Below are positions 1 to 7,695 of a stretch of 8,712 bases of DNA, one piece after another. Made by a program: the position numbers and the translations under genes. Below the pieces are notes generated by a model. That model did no database searches and was not told the origin of the DNA. It saw only the letters and a program-made list of their open reading frames with translations. The stretch covers positions 1 through 8,712 of the forward strand of contig JADQBV010000269.1 in assembly GCA_016278415.1 (NCBI GenBank). Direction: 5' to 3'. Each line of letters opens with the position of its first letter. The first letter of the stretch is position 1. Source of the stretch: Halanaerobiales bacterium. GTDB taxonomy: Bacteria; Bacillota_F; Halanaerobiia; Halanaerobiales; DTU029.

Positions 1-837
<837 letters not shown>

Positions 838-923
838 ATAAATTCTGAATAAGTGATTTAGGCGCTTACTTAAGCTTATTTTAGAGTCAGCGATGCTAGA
901 TTATAGATTTAAATACTTAAAGA

Positions 924-1043
924 GTCTGTTCGATAAGTCGCCGCTTATACTCCGGTGATTATACATCCCTTCACTCAACGGTAGCACCTTAACTTCGTTC
1001 CGGGAAATATAATCACCTAAAATAAAACTTTTCGAACACACAC
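924..1043. repeat. Fold-back (imperfect inverted repeat) element between metY and metA
   Basis: The outer arms 924-938 (GTCTGTTCGATAAGT) and 1027-1041 match as inverted repeats at 13 of 15 positions. The inner arms 954-963 (GGTGATTATA) and 1008-1017 (TATAATCACC) match perfectly, and TCCC 966-969 pairs with GGGA 1002-1005. The centre (about 970-1001) is richer in GC than its surroundings. No protein is encoded. This looks like a small dispersed palindromic element or a structured RNA segment in the metY-metA transcript. There is no T run, so a simple terminator is unlikely. The rest of the 251-base spacer shows only a weak hairpin possibility just after metY and the metA ribosome binding site (AGAGGGG, 1074-1080). 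Confidence 0.6.
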
Positions 1044-1088
1044 TTTAAATAAATTAATGGAAGATAATATTGAAGAGGGGTTGTTAAG

Positions 1089-2006
1089 ATGCCTATTAAG
1101 ATTCCAGATAAATTGCCTGCAGCAGATGTATTACAAAAAGAAAATATATTTTTAATGAATCAAGAAAGAGCATTACACCAGGATATTAGGACATTAGAGA
1201 TCGCTATTTTAAACCTGATGCCGACTAAGATTGAAACAGAGACACAAATATTACGTTTATTGAGTAATACTCCATTACAGATTAATATTGTATTGTTACA
1301 TCCTGAGAGCCATCAATCAAAAAATACATCAGCTGAGCATCTAGAAAATTTCTATCATACATTCTCTGATATAAAAGACCGTAAGTTTGATGGATTAATA
1401 ATCACTGGTGCTCCTGTAGAGCAGTTACAGTTCTCAGAAGTAAACTATTGGAATGAACTTAAAGATATAATGGAATGGAGTAAGCATAATGTATACTCTA
1501 CACTTCATATTTGCTGGGGGGCACAAGCTGGCTTATACTATCATTATGGTATTGATAAAAAAGACACTGAAGGTAAACTATCCGGAATATACAAACATTC
1601 AGTAAATCGTAAAAGTGCAGACCTTGTTAGGGGGTTTGATGATGTCTTTTATGCACCACATTCTCGTTTTACCGAAGTTGATAGGGAAGATATTTTAAAA
1701 AACGACTCTCTAGAAATATTATCTGAATCAAAGGATGCAGGTGTATATATCGTGACAAGTTATAATGGGCGTCATGTCTTTGTTACTGGTCATCCTGAGT
1801 ATGATAGACATAGTTTGGGTGCCGAATACAAGAGGGATAGGAATAAGGGGTTTGAAATAGATGTACCCTGTAATTACTTCCCTGATAATAATCCAGATAA
1901 GGAGCCGGTTTTTAATTGGCGGAGTCATGCTAGTTTATTATATATTAACTGGTTAAACTACTATGTATATCAACTTACACCATATGATATTAAGTCAATT
2001 TATTAA
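1089..2006 (+). CDS. metA: Homoserine O-acetyltransferase, MetA family (Glu111 type)
   Basis: This 305-residue protein is collinear with E. coli MetA, from the N-terminal [11 protein letters not shown] to the C-terminal [14 protein letters not shown]. It activates homoserine as an O-acyl ester, the first committed step of methionine synthesis, in the cytoplasm. Catalytic residues are present: Cys142 (HICWGAQAG), His235 and Glu237 (VTGHPEYD). Residue 111 is Glu ([10 protein letters not shown]). E. coli has Gly there and uses succinyl-CoA, while Glu111 is associated with acetyl-CoA use in Bacillus-type enzymes, so acetyl transfer is predicted. That agrees with the upstream metY, which takes O-acetylhomoserine. 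The ATG start has a strong AGAGGGG site eight bases upstream. No SAM riboswitch is visible in the 251 bases between metY and metA; control upstream of metY cannot be seen. The gene is intact with no frameshift. Confidence 0.96.
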   Translation: MPIKIPDKLPAADVLQKENIFLMNQERALHQDIRTLEIAILNLMPTKIETETQILRLLSNTPLQINIVLLHPESHQSKNTSAEHLENFYHTFSDIKDRKFDGLIITGAPVEQLQFSEVNYWNELKDIMEWSKHNVYSTLHICWGAQAGLYYHYGIDKKDTEGKLSGIYKHSVNRKSADLVRGFDDVFYAPHSRFTEVDREDILKNDSLEILSESKDAGVYIVTSYNGRHVFVTGHPEYDRHSLGAEYKRDRNKGFEIDVPCNYFPDNNPDKEPVFNWRSHASLLYINWLNYYVYQLTPYDIKSIY

Positions 2007-2113
2007 TAATAATTATTATATACTAATAAAGACTAGAAAAATGGCTTAAAATATGTTAAACTTTAGATAGTTATATTAAATAAAATAAGGGAAATAATAA
2101 TAATAAATAAAAA

Positions 2114-2144
2114 AAGCAAATAATAATCAAAAAAGACTTTGCTT
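2114..2144 (+). promoter_or_regulatory. Small inverted repeat just before the flavoprotein ribosome binding site
   Basis: AAGCAAA (2114-2120) and TTTGCTT (2138-2144) form a perfect 7-bp inverted repeat with a 17-base A-rich loop. It ends one base before the Shine-Dalgarno stretch ATAGGAG (about 2145-2151). In the mRNA it could affect ribosome access, but it is AT-rich and could be chance. No convincing promoter was found in the 154-base gap after metA. Confidence 0.25.
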
Positions 2145-2160
2145 ATAGGAGTGTGATTTA

Positions 2161-3117
2161 GTGAATTTTCCTAAACTGAAAATAGGGAAGCTAAAACCAG
2201 ATTATCCAATCATTCAAGGTGGTATGGCTATTAAAGTTTCAATGGCAAAATTAGCAAGTGCTGTAGCTAATGAAGGTGGTATTGGAGTAATAGGTGGGTC
2301 AGCCCTAACTGTAGACGATCTAAAGAAAGAAATTAAAAAGGCGCGAGAAATGACAGATGGTATATTAGGTGTAAATATAATGTTTGCATTTACTGGATTT
2401 AAAGATGCTTTAAAAGCATCAATTGAATCAGGAATAGATTTGGTTATTTCTGGAGCAGGTTTTTCCAGAGACATGTTTAGTGTCGGTAATAAGTATAATG
2501 TACCAATTGTTCCTATTGTTTCATCATTAAAACTAGCTAGAATATCCGAAAAATTAGGTGCATCTGCTGTTGTCGTAGAAGGCGGTAACGCTGGTGGTCA
2601 TCTTGGAACTGATCAAGATAGCTGGGATATTGTTACAGCTATAAAAGATAGATTAAAAATTCCTGTAATTGCTGCAGGAGATGTTGTATCTAGTGATGAT
2701 ATGGACAAAATGTTTGATATGGGAATAGATGGGGTTCAAATGGGAACAAGATTTTTAGCAACACTAGAATCCGATGTATCAGATTATTTTAAGGAATTAT
2801 TAGTAAAGGCCAAGAATTCAGATGTAGTAAAAATGATGAGTTCAGCCGGTTTCCCTGCTAATGCCTTAAGGACTAGATTCTCTGAACTTGTTTTGGCCGG
2901 TGAGGCACCAGCCCCTGAAAATTGTACCAATTGCTTAAAACACTGCAATAAAAAGTTTTGTATTAAAGATTCTTTAATACGGGCTCGTGAAGGTGATAAA
3001 GATAGAGGGATCTTCTTTACTGGTGAAGGAATAGAGAAAATAAAAGACATAGTATCGGTAAAAGAGGTATTTAATCGAATAAAAAGTCATCAACTATTAA
3101 CAGAGGGAGTAAGTTAA
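2161..3117 (+). CDS. Nitronate monooxygenase/FabK-family FMN protein with C-terminal four-Cys cluster
   Basis: This 318-residue FMN-dependent TIM-barrel protein belongs to the 2-nitropropane dioxygenase (nitronate monooxygenase) superfamily, which also includes the enoyl-ACP reductase FabK. It starts at GTG 2161, nine bases after the GGAG of ATAGGAG. Visible marks: IIQGGMAIKVS (17-27) and NEGGIGVIGG (37-46) of the flavin fold; the signature GGNAGGHLG (141-149) with His147, the position of the catalytic His in the family; and the FMN phosphate-binding segments AAGDV (171-175) and GVQMGTRF (191-198). Near the C-terminus CTNCLKHCNKKFC places Cys255, 258, 262 and 267 in a C-x2-C-x3-C-x4-C pattern that could hold a metal or Fe-S cluster. 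The substrate cannot be fixed from sequence: nitronate oxidation and enoyl-ACP reduction are both possible. No fatty-acid genes adjoin it, which weakens a FabK reading. A strong terminator overlaps its stop codon, so it ends the transcript. Confidence 0.88.
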   Translation: MNFPKLKIGKLKPDYPIIQGGMAIKVSMAKLASAVANEGGIGVIGGSALTVDDLKKEIKKAREMTDGILGVNIMFAFTGFKDALKASIESGIDLVISGAGFSRDMFSVGNKYNVPIVPIVSSLKLARISEKLGASAVVVEGGNAGGHLGTDQDSWDIVTAIKDRLKIPVIAAGDVVSSDDMDKMFDMGIDGVQMGTRFLATLESDVSDYFKELLVKAKNSDVVKMMSSAGFPANALRTRFSELVLAGEAPAPENCTNCLKHCNKKFCIKDSLIRAREGDKDRGIFFTGEGIEKIKDIVSVKEVFNRIKSHQLLTEGVS

Positions 3118-3136
3118 ACACTTACTCTTTTTTTTT
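3107..3136 (+). terminator. Intrinsic terminator of the flavoprotein gene
   Basis: GAGTAAGT (3107-3114) and ACTTACTC (3120-3127) form a perfect 8-bp stem with a five-base loop, followed directly by nine T residues (3128-3136). The left arm contains the last codons, and the loop includes part of the TAA stop (3115-3117), so stop codon and terminator overlap. Confidence 0.9.
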
Positions 3137-3232
3137 GCTTTAAAAACGTCGTAAAGCCCCAATACGGTTGATTGAAACTCAAAAATGACTGGTAAAGTAA
3201 GCAACGGTTATTTAGAAGAACCTATTTATAAT

Positions 3233-3490
3233 AAGTTACTCAAACATGAAGATTACGCATAAAGCCTGGTTAACCATAACTTCATGCACGGGAAAAAGCT
3301 AATCCCCAGCTCCTCTTCCAGGCTATGAATAACAAAATGAACTCAATTCGCTACTCTACGTTCAAACAGAATTTTGTTAACCATTCATAGCCTTCCATGC
3401 GGTGCTGGAGCTTTTTTAACGTTTATTCAGCAAATGGTTAACCAGGAAGATTCAAGCATAATTAAAGTAAGTCCGAAGTTTGAGTAAGTT
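3233..3490. repeat. Large nested palindrome; possible bidirectional terminator or MITE-like element
   Basis: Matching arms, outside to inside: 3236-3245 with 3478-3487 (TTACTCAAAC, 10 bp); 3265-3277 with 3434-3446 (CCTGGTTAACCAT, 13 bp); 3293-3300 with 3409-3416 (AAAAAGCT); 3306-3310 with 3404-3408 (CCAGC/GCTGG); 3321-3338 with 3371-3392 (18 bp with a four-base bulge). The terminal loop is about 3339-3370. The inner hairpin is followed by a T run on the plus strand (3412-3417) and, read on the minus strand, also by one (complement of 3293-3297). It lies between two convergent genes, so a bidirectional terminator fits. Its length and nested arms also resemble a non-autonomous fold-back element. 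The motif GTTAACC occurs three times within it. No protein is encoded across 3118-3496, and nothing else is recognised in 3137-3232. Confidence 0.7.
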
Positions 3491-3496
3491 AAATAT

Positions 3497-3790
3497 TCAT
3501 AATAAGTACAGATTAATATAGATATGGTATAAGGAAACAAGACTATATGATATAAAACAAAGTAAAATCATTGCTTTGGATAAGGTATTTTCCTTAATAA
3601 CCTCATTGTATTTTAGGATAAATAATATAAGCAACGGAATTAATATTAACTTAATTAACCCAAAAAAATGATAGCTGATGGCATAATTCATTAAGAGATT
3701 TATTTCTTCTGCACCTAATTTTATTAGGTAAACAGTATTGTAATAGTCGAAAATATTTAGTAATAGCGTTATAATTAATATAATCTTCAT
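3497..3790 (-). CDS. Small DUF5658-like membrane protein
   Basis: The 97-residue, strongly hydrophobic protein has about three membrane segments (roughly 1-20, 44-60 and 72-93). The N-terminal pattern N12-x2-D15-x3-T19 followed by LGAEEINLLM (residues 25-34) resembles DUF5658, small integral membrane proteins of unknown function with an N..D...T / G..E.N signature. This assignment is from memory of the family pattern. The start is well supported: on the minus strand AAAGGAG (complement of 3797-3803) lies six bases before the ATG at 3790. Its stop lies seven bases beyond the large palindrome, which may terminate it. It is divergent from the lipoprotein gene and shares the 258-base region 3791-4048 with it. 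No biochemical role can be proposed. Confidence 0.7.
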   Translation of the reverse strand: MKIILIITLLLNIFDYYNTVYLIKLGAEEINLLMNYAISYHFFGLIKLILIPLLILFILKYNEVIKENTLSKAMILLCFISYSLVSLYHIYINLYLL

Positions 3791-3874
3791 TTTGAGCTCC
3801 TTTAGCCGATTTATATATTGAAAGTCTAATGTTATCGTATGGGTATTAATGAAAATAATTACCTTATGTTAAAG

Positions 3875-3880
3875 TATAAT
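3875..3880 (+). promoter_or_regulatory. Candidate -10 box (TATAAT) upstream of the lipoprotein gene
   Basis: A perfect TATAAT lies about 170 bases before the lipoprotein start, but no good -35 box stands 16-18 bases upstream. If used, the transcript would begin near 3887, and the three TTGTA/TACAA palindromes would be transcribed in the 5' leader. It could equally be chance in such AT-rich DNA. Confidence 0.3.
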
Positions 3881-3905
3881 AGAAGTATTTAACAATAGTT
3901 AGAAT

Positions 3906-3966
3906 ATTGTAATTTATACAATAGCGATTACAAAATTTGTAGTTTTTTGTATTAAAAAAATACAAA
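3906..3966. promoter_or_regulatory. Cluster of three palindromes with a shared TTGTA/TACAA half-site
   Basis: Three inverted repeats follow one another: ATTGTA-5-TACAAT (3906-3922), TACAAA-1-TTTGTA (3929-3941) and TTTGTATT-5-AATACAAA (3946-3966). All six arms contain TTGTA or its complement TACAA. The 13-bp middle palindrome resembles the general form of MarR/OhrR-type operators, but this is a resemblance only. The third arm pair is followed by a short T run (3967-3971) and could also fold as a weak hairpin in RNA. The cluster lies between the divergent membrane-protein and lipoprotein genes, so either or both could be controlled from it. Confidence 0.45.
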
Positions 3967-4022
3967 TTTTTGCAGGTTTTTTTAAATTTTTAAAGAATTA
4001 AGCAATAAATATAAAAAATTAT

Positions 4023-4056
4023 GGGGGTGTGGGCATTTATGTCCGATTATGAATAA
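4023..4056 (+). promoter_or_regulatory. Ribosome binding site with a five-codon ORF overlapping the lipoprotein start
   Basis: The G-rich stretch GGGGGTGTGGG (4023-4033) is five bases from an ATG at 4039 that opens a five-codon frame (MSDYE, stop TAA 4054-4056). The lipoprotein ATG at 4049 lies inside this frame, in another phase, 15 bases from the G-rich stretch. Ribosomes may therefore start on the short frame and reinitiate on the lipoprotein gene. No in-frame ATG, GTG or TTG exists just upstream of 4049, and the signal peptide beginning there is complete, so 4049 stays as the gene start. Confidence 0.35.
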
Positions 4057-6373
4057 TAATAAGTTTATCTTAGTATTAGTAATTATTTGTTTAATTTCAA
4101 CTCTTACTGCTTGTTCTAGTAGTAATAAAGCTGTACCCGAGCAAATAGAAGCAACAATCACTGGTATAGTTACATATCAAGGAGTTCCAGAGGAAGGGGT
4201 TCAGGTTAGTATACCTGAATTAGAGAAATCTGATACCACCGATTCTGAGGGTTCTTATCAGTTAAGTGGGATTCCTGGGGGTACAGACAAAAAGTACAAT
4301 GTATTATTTCAAAAGGAAGGAAGGATTAATGAAGAGAGGCAGGTTCTAGTAAATCAAGACTCAGTTATACAAGATATAGAATTGGACTTACCTACAGAAG
4401 CAACAATCACAGGTGTAGTTACATATGAAGGAGTTCCAGAGGAAGGTGTTGAGGTTAGTATACCTGTATTAGAAAAATCGATTTTCACCGATTCCCAGGG
4501 GTCTTACCAGTTGAGTGGTATTCCTGGGGGTATATATACCATAGTATGCAGCAAGGAAGGAAAGATTGAAGCTGAAAAAGAAGTTCCAGTTTATATGGAA
4601 TCAGTCATACATAATTTTGCGTTTGGTATACCTACAGAAGCATCAATCACAGGTGTAGTTACATTCAACGGTGTACCTGAAGAAGGTGTTCAGGTTAGTA
4701 TACCTGAATTAGAGAAATCTGATACCACCGATTCTGAAGGTTCTTATCAGTTAAGTGGTATTCCCGGGGGTACTTATAATCTACTATGTCAGAAAGATGG
4801 TAAAATAGGTGAAGAGAGAGAAATCACTGTAATTAATGAAACAGTTGTAAATAATATGGACTTTAGTCTTCCGACTGTTGATGACGCTAAGGCTTTATTT
4901 AGTGATATAAGAAATACCGGTAATCAGATAAATGACACAGTAGCTAGTCAAGTTACTGAAATTAGTAGTATAATGAATGAAGACCTAGTTCCTTATATGA
5001 ACTCTTTTTTCTATAAATTGTCCTTTATAGAACCTGTAATGGAGTTATGGAATGGTGAAAATCCTTTGTACAATATTCCTTTACCTCCTGAATTTTTGAT
5101 TGATGGAGATGGTATGCTAATACCTGGACAATATTTCTTTGATGAAGATGAACCAATTCTAAATGAGAATTATATGGAAGATAACATATGGGTCTGGGAT
5201 ATAAGATTTCAGGGAAGTGAAGGCATTGGTGAAATGTTTGGTACATATGATCCTAACTTGATAAGTACTATAAGGATAGAGTTAACTAATGTTAACACAA
5301 TAGATGGAGACGTTGACCTTACAGAGGGCATATATAAGTATACACATACAATTACTAATACAGAGACAGGGGATACTCTAGATATGGTATTTGAATATAC
5401 CCTTAATTGTGATTCTTGGCAGATTGTTGTAAAAAATCCTGGAACACCTGAAGAATATACCATTACTATTCCTGATATCGCAAGCATTAACCAGACCGGT
5501 TATATTAATGATGGTTTGATTATGTCTGATGATCAAACATTACTACAGGAAACAGGGTATTCGACTCTGGATGGAACATTAGAAATAAGAAATAATGCAG
5601 AGACTGATTCTAATGAAGCTAGTGGAATTCAATATACAGGGGAATTTGAATGTGAGATATTACGAACTTCTGGGCGTGTAGCTGTATATTTCCCTGGATT
5701 TTTAGACTATCAGCAGGAAATTGATATAGATGAGTATATGTTCATGATTACAGGTGGATTGGAATACTTTGGTAATCAAGATACGAAGATTCTAGAAATG
5801 AATAATGGGTTTTCTATCAGAATAAGTAGGTACCCCGATGGGGACTATTGGTCAGAGCGTATAAGTATGAACGGTGATTATCAATATTACGGATCTGATG
5901 ATAGTGGTCAGGACCTTGTCCCTGTATTTTTAGGGGGTATATTGGTTATAGACCCTGATTATAGTAATTATGATAGCTCTGTAGGTGATTTCAACGAGAG
6001 CAATTATATTGGTGGAAATATAAAGTATCAAGGAGTATTTGATAGAGATGGATTTGAACCATTTAATTTAGATTTATTGCTGAATGTGTCTGGTTATAAG
6101 GATTACAGTTCAAACTTATCTATGGAGTATAATGGGTTTAAATTCCTTGAAGGCGATATTAGTTTGGTTAACTCTGATCTTACTATTAATGCTTATAATC
6201 AACGAGGTATAGAATTAAATGTTGCATTAGATTTAGATGGAAGTTATGGTTCTGGTGTTAAGGTTGGTAATATTACAAATACATCAAATAGTGATATAGA
6301 ATATGCCGAAATCTTTTATGACGGCTTTAAATATAACATTAATTATAGTGACGGAACTGGAGAATCTTTGTAA
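4049..6373 (+). CDS. Large surface lipoprotein with three carboxypeptidase-regulatory-like repeats
   Basis: The 774-residue exported lipoprotein has a short positive N-terminus, a hydrophobic stretch (6-20) and a lipobox LTAC with Cys22 as the lipidated residue, followed by SSS. Three Ig-like, carboxypeptidase-regulatory-type domains follow at about 35-115, 117-195 and 198-275. Each has TGVVTxxGVPEEGVxVSIPxLEKS, then DSxGSYQLSGIPGG, and ends in a hydrophobic strand. Unit spacing is 83 then 80 residues, because the first unit has three extra residues (DKK, about 80-82). A short helical segment (about 278-325) leads into a long beta-rich, acidic, Asn/Tyr/Gly-rich region to the end, which I do not recognise. 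The family role of the repeats is structural or adhesive. The protein probably sits on the outer face of a membrane; substrate and partners are unknown. The putative beta-barrel gene follows 116-128 bases later in the same orientation. Confidence 0.88.
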   Translation: MNNNKFILVLVIICLISTLTACSSSNKAVPEQIEATITGIVTYQGVPEEGVQVSIPELEKSDTTDSEGSYQLSGIPGGTDKKYNVLFQKEGRINEERQVLVNQDSVIQDIELDLPTEATITGVVTYEGVPEEGVEVSIPVLEKSIFTDSQGSYQLSGIPGGIYTIVCSKEGKIEAEKEVPVYMESVIHNFAFGIPTEASITGVVTFNGVPEEGVQVSIPELEKSDTTDSEGSYQLSGIPGGTYNLLCQKDGKIGEEREITVINETVVNNMDFSLPTVDDAKALFSDIRNTGNQINDTVASQVTEISSIMNEDLVPYMNSFFYKLSFIEPVMELWNGENPLYNIPLPPEFLIDGDGMLIPGQYFFDEDEPILNENYMEDNIWVWDIRFQGSEGIGEMFGTYDPNLISTIRIELTNVNTIDGDVDLTEGIYKYTHTITNTETGDTLDMVFEYTLNCDSWQIVVKNPGTPEEYTITIPDIASINQTGYINDGLIMSDDQTLLQETGYSTLDGTLEIRNNAETDSNEASGIQYTGEFECEILRTSGRVAVYFPGFLDYQQEIDIDEYMFMITGGLEYFGNQDTKILEMNNGFSIRISRYPDGDYWSERISMNGDYQYYGSDDSGQDLVPVFLGGILVIDPDYSNYDSSVGDFNESNYIGGNIKYQGVFDRDGFEPFNLDLLLNVSGYKDYSSNLSMEYNGFKFLEGDISLVNSDLTINAYNQRGIELNVALDLDGSYGSGVKVGNITNTSNSDIEYAEIFYDGFKYNINYSDGTGESL
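4148..4876 (+). repeat. Three in-gene tandem repeats (249- and 240-base spacing)
   Basis: Repeat units begin near 4151, 4400 and 4640 within the lipoprotein gene. Units 1 and 3 are nearly identical over 4199-4284 and 4688-4773 (about three base differences). The middle unit differs at many more positions there. This pattern suggests recent copying or conversion between the outer units rather than simple stepwise duplication. Confidence 0.85.
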
Positions 6374-6376
6374 AAT

Positions 6377-6458
6377 AATATATTATGAGCCTCATAAGAG
6401 CAACTTAATAAACCATCTTGTATAAGAAACTAAAGTTCATTATGAGGCTTATTATATT
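6377..6458. repeat. Inverted repeat after the lipoprotein gene, possible weak terminator
   Basis: AGCCTCATAA (6388-6397) pairs perfectly with TTATGAGGCT (6440-6449). The arms extend outward through AT pairs 6377-6385 with 6450-6458 (8 of 9), with a two-base bulge, and the loop is 42 bases. It starts three bases after the lipoprotein stop codon. The 3' side is TA-rich but has no clean T run, so termination is uncertain. It could also stabilise the 3' end of the transcript. Confidence 0.45.
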
Positions 6459-6501
6459 GAGATAAAGGGTCTTTAAAAATAATACTATTTTGGGTGAAAA
6501 T

Positions 6502-7560
6502 ATGAGAAAAAACATTATAATAACTTTAATATTTTTTTTAATCACTTGTACAGTTACTTATGCTGGAGTTGATTTTTACTATGAAAATAACATATATATA
6601 AATAATGATGTTTTTTATATAAATGACTTATTTAATCAGAAGCTTTCAGGAAGTTATATTGAAAATAGAGACCTAGATTTTATCTATAATAATGAAGAAA
6701 GATATTTGTTTTACATTGATGATATAAAGTTTACGATAGGATATTTTAAAAGATTAGATGAAAGAGTATTTGTAAATAAAGAATTAATTGAATTAATAAA
6801 AAAAGATGATAAGCTTGGTAGTTCTCAGATAAATTTAAAACGAAGTAGACTTAATTATGAAGGTATAATAGTTCAAAAAGAGTTATTTTCAAACAATAAA
6901 GTAAAATTGAAAATAATAGGAGAGCTCATTAACGGTAAAGATATAGATGAAAGATATTATATGGGTGATGTATTATACAAAGATAATAATTATACATTTA
7001 GTGGTAAGAATCAGGAATTAAACAGTAATATATCTAAACAGACTACTATGAATGATGTTAATTTTAGCAGTACTGGTTATAGTTTAGGGTGTAATGTAAT
7101 ATATAAAATAAATGATTATTTAGACTTGAAATTTTCTGGACAAGATTTGATAAATATGATTAAGTGGAAAGACGTGTATATAATGGAGGGTAATTTTGAC
7201 TCAGATAATATTAATATAAATGATAATGGTTACCTAGAATATGATTCGATATTTAACTATAATTATAGATATACAGATTATATTACTAGGTTTAAACCGC
7301 AATATAATTTGAGCTTAAATGCTAAAAAAGGATCGATAGGATTTCAGTATAAGTATAAGTTATATCCCTATTTTGAGTATGATTTAGTTAACAGTTATGT
7401 ATTTTCTAAACCTATTATAGTGAAGATTGGCATAATAGATGATTACTATATCTTTAGACTTTCATATTGGAATTTTAATATAGACATGATGACAAAAAAT
7501 TTAAATATTAATAAATCTACTGGGGTCGGAGTGAGTTTGAGGGCTGGTATAGATTTTTAA
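6502..7560 (+). CDS. Secreted protein, probable outer-membrane beta-barrel
   Basis: The preferred ATG start at 6502 has a modest GGGTG site (6492-6496) five bases upstream; an in-frame TTG at 6490 would add only MGEN and overlap that site. This gives 352 residues. A signal peptide is clear: MRKN, a hydrophobic core (5-14), then TYA before Gly22, typical of signal peptidase I. A Cys at 16 is preceded by Thr and does not make a good lipobox. The mature part is rich in Asn, Tyr, Ile and Asp and has many short alternating hydrophobic/polar strands. The last strand is GVGVSLRAGIDF, ending in Phe, as outer-membrane beta-barrels recognised by the BAM machinery usually do. No named family is recognised. 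It follows a surface lipoprotein gene, so a joint envelope role is plausible. The alternative is a secreted beta-rich protein in a monoderm cell. Confidence 0.6.
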   Translation: MRKNIIITLIFFLITCTVTYAGVDFYYENNIYINNDVFYINDLFNQKLSGSYIENRDLDFIYNNEERYLFYIDDIKFTIGYFKRLDERVFVNKELIELIKKDDKLGSSQINLKRSRLNYEGIIVQKELFSNNKVKLKIIGELINGKDIDERYYMGDVLYKDNNYTFSGKNQELNSNISKQTTMNDVNFSSTGYSLGCNVIYKINDYLDLKFSGQDLINMIKWKDVYIMEGNFDSDNININDNGYLEYDSIFNYNYRYTDYITRFKPQYNLSLNAKKGSIGFQYKYKLYPYFEYDLVNSYVFSKPIIVKIGIIDDYYIFRLSYWNFNIDMMTKNLNINKSTGVGVSLRAGIDF

Positions 7561-7647
7561 TATAACGATAACTATTTATTAATTATCAAAAAATAAAAGT
7601 ACAATTAATATAAATTGAGCACATTATTTGAGATTGTAAAGAAATAT

Positions 7648-7682
7648 TCGGTGCATAATTACCTTGTTTCGATGCATAATTA
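7648..7682 (+). promoter_or_regulatory. Direct repeat TCGRTGCATAATTA, 21 bases apart
   Basis: The 14-base motif occurs at 7648-7661 and 7669-7682 with one difference (GG versus GA). The 21-base period is two helical turns, so both copies face the same side of the DNA. The second copy ends 13 bases before the -35 box of the next promoter, a usual place for a dimeric activator or response regulator. Confidence 0.5.
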
Positions 7683-7695
7683 TAGCAATGTGAAC

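Noticed and set aside
838..1088. SAM riboswitch (S-box) ahead of metA
   Set aside because: The conserved S-box core elements are not present; the only structure is the fold-back repeat.
1728..1928. Minus-strand open frame inside metA
   Set aside because: It lies wholly within a strongly conserved gene and has no ribosome binding site or recognisable product.
2214..3050. Two minus-strand open frames inside the flavoprotein gene
   Set aside because: They are antisense shadows of a well supported gene, with compositions typical of reverse-frame translation.
3137..3232. tRNA or other small RNA gene after the flavoprotein terminator
   Set aside because: No cloverleaf, TTCRANY T-loop sequence or other RNA signature could be traced in this stretch.
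5025..5487. Two minus-strand open frames inside the lipoprotein gene
   Set aside because: They overlap each other and the lipoprotein gene and show no domain or start signal.
6490..6501. TTG start adding four residues to the putative barrel protein
   Set aside because: The TTG overlaps the only GGGTG site, and the ATG at 6502 directly begins a standard signal peptide.
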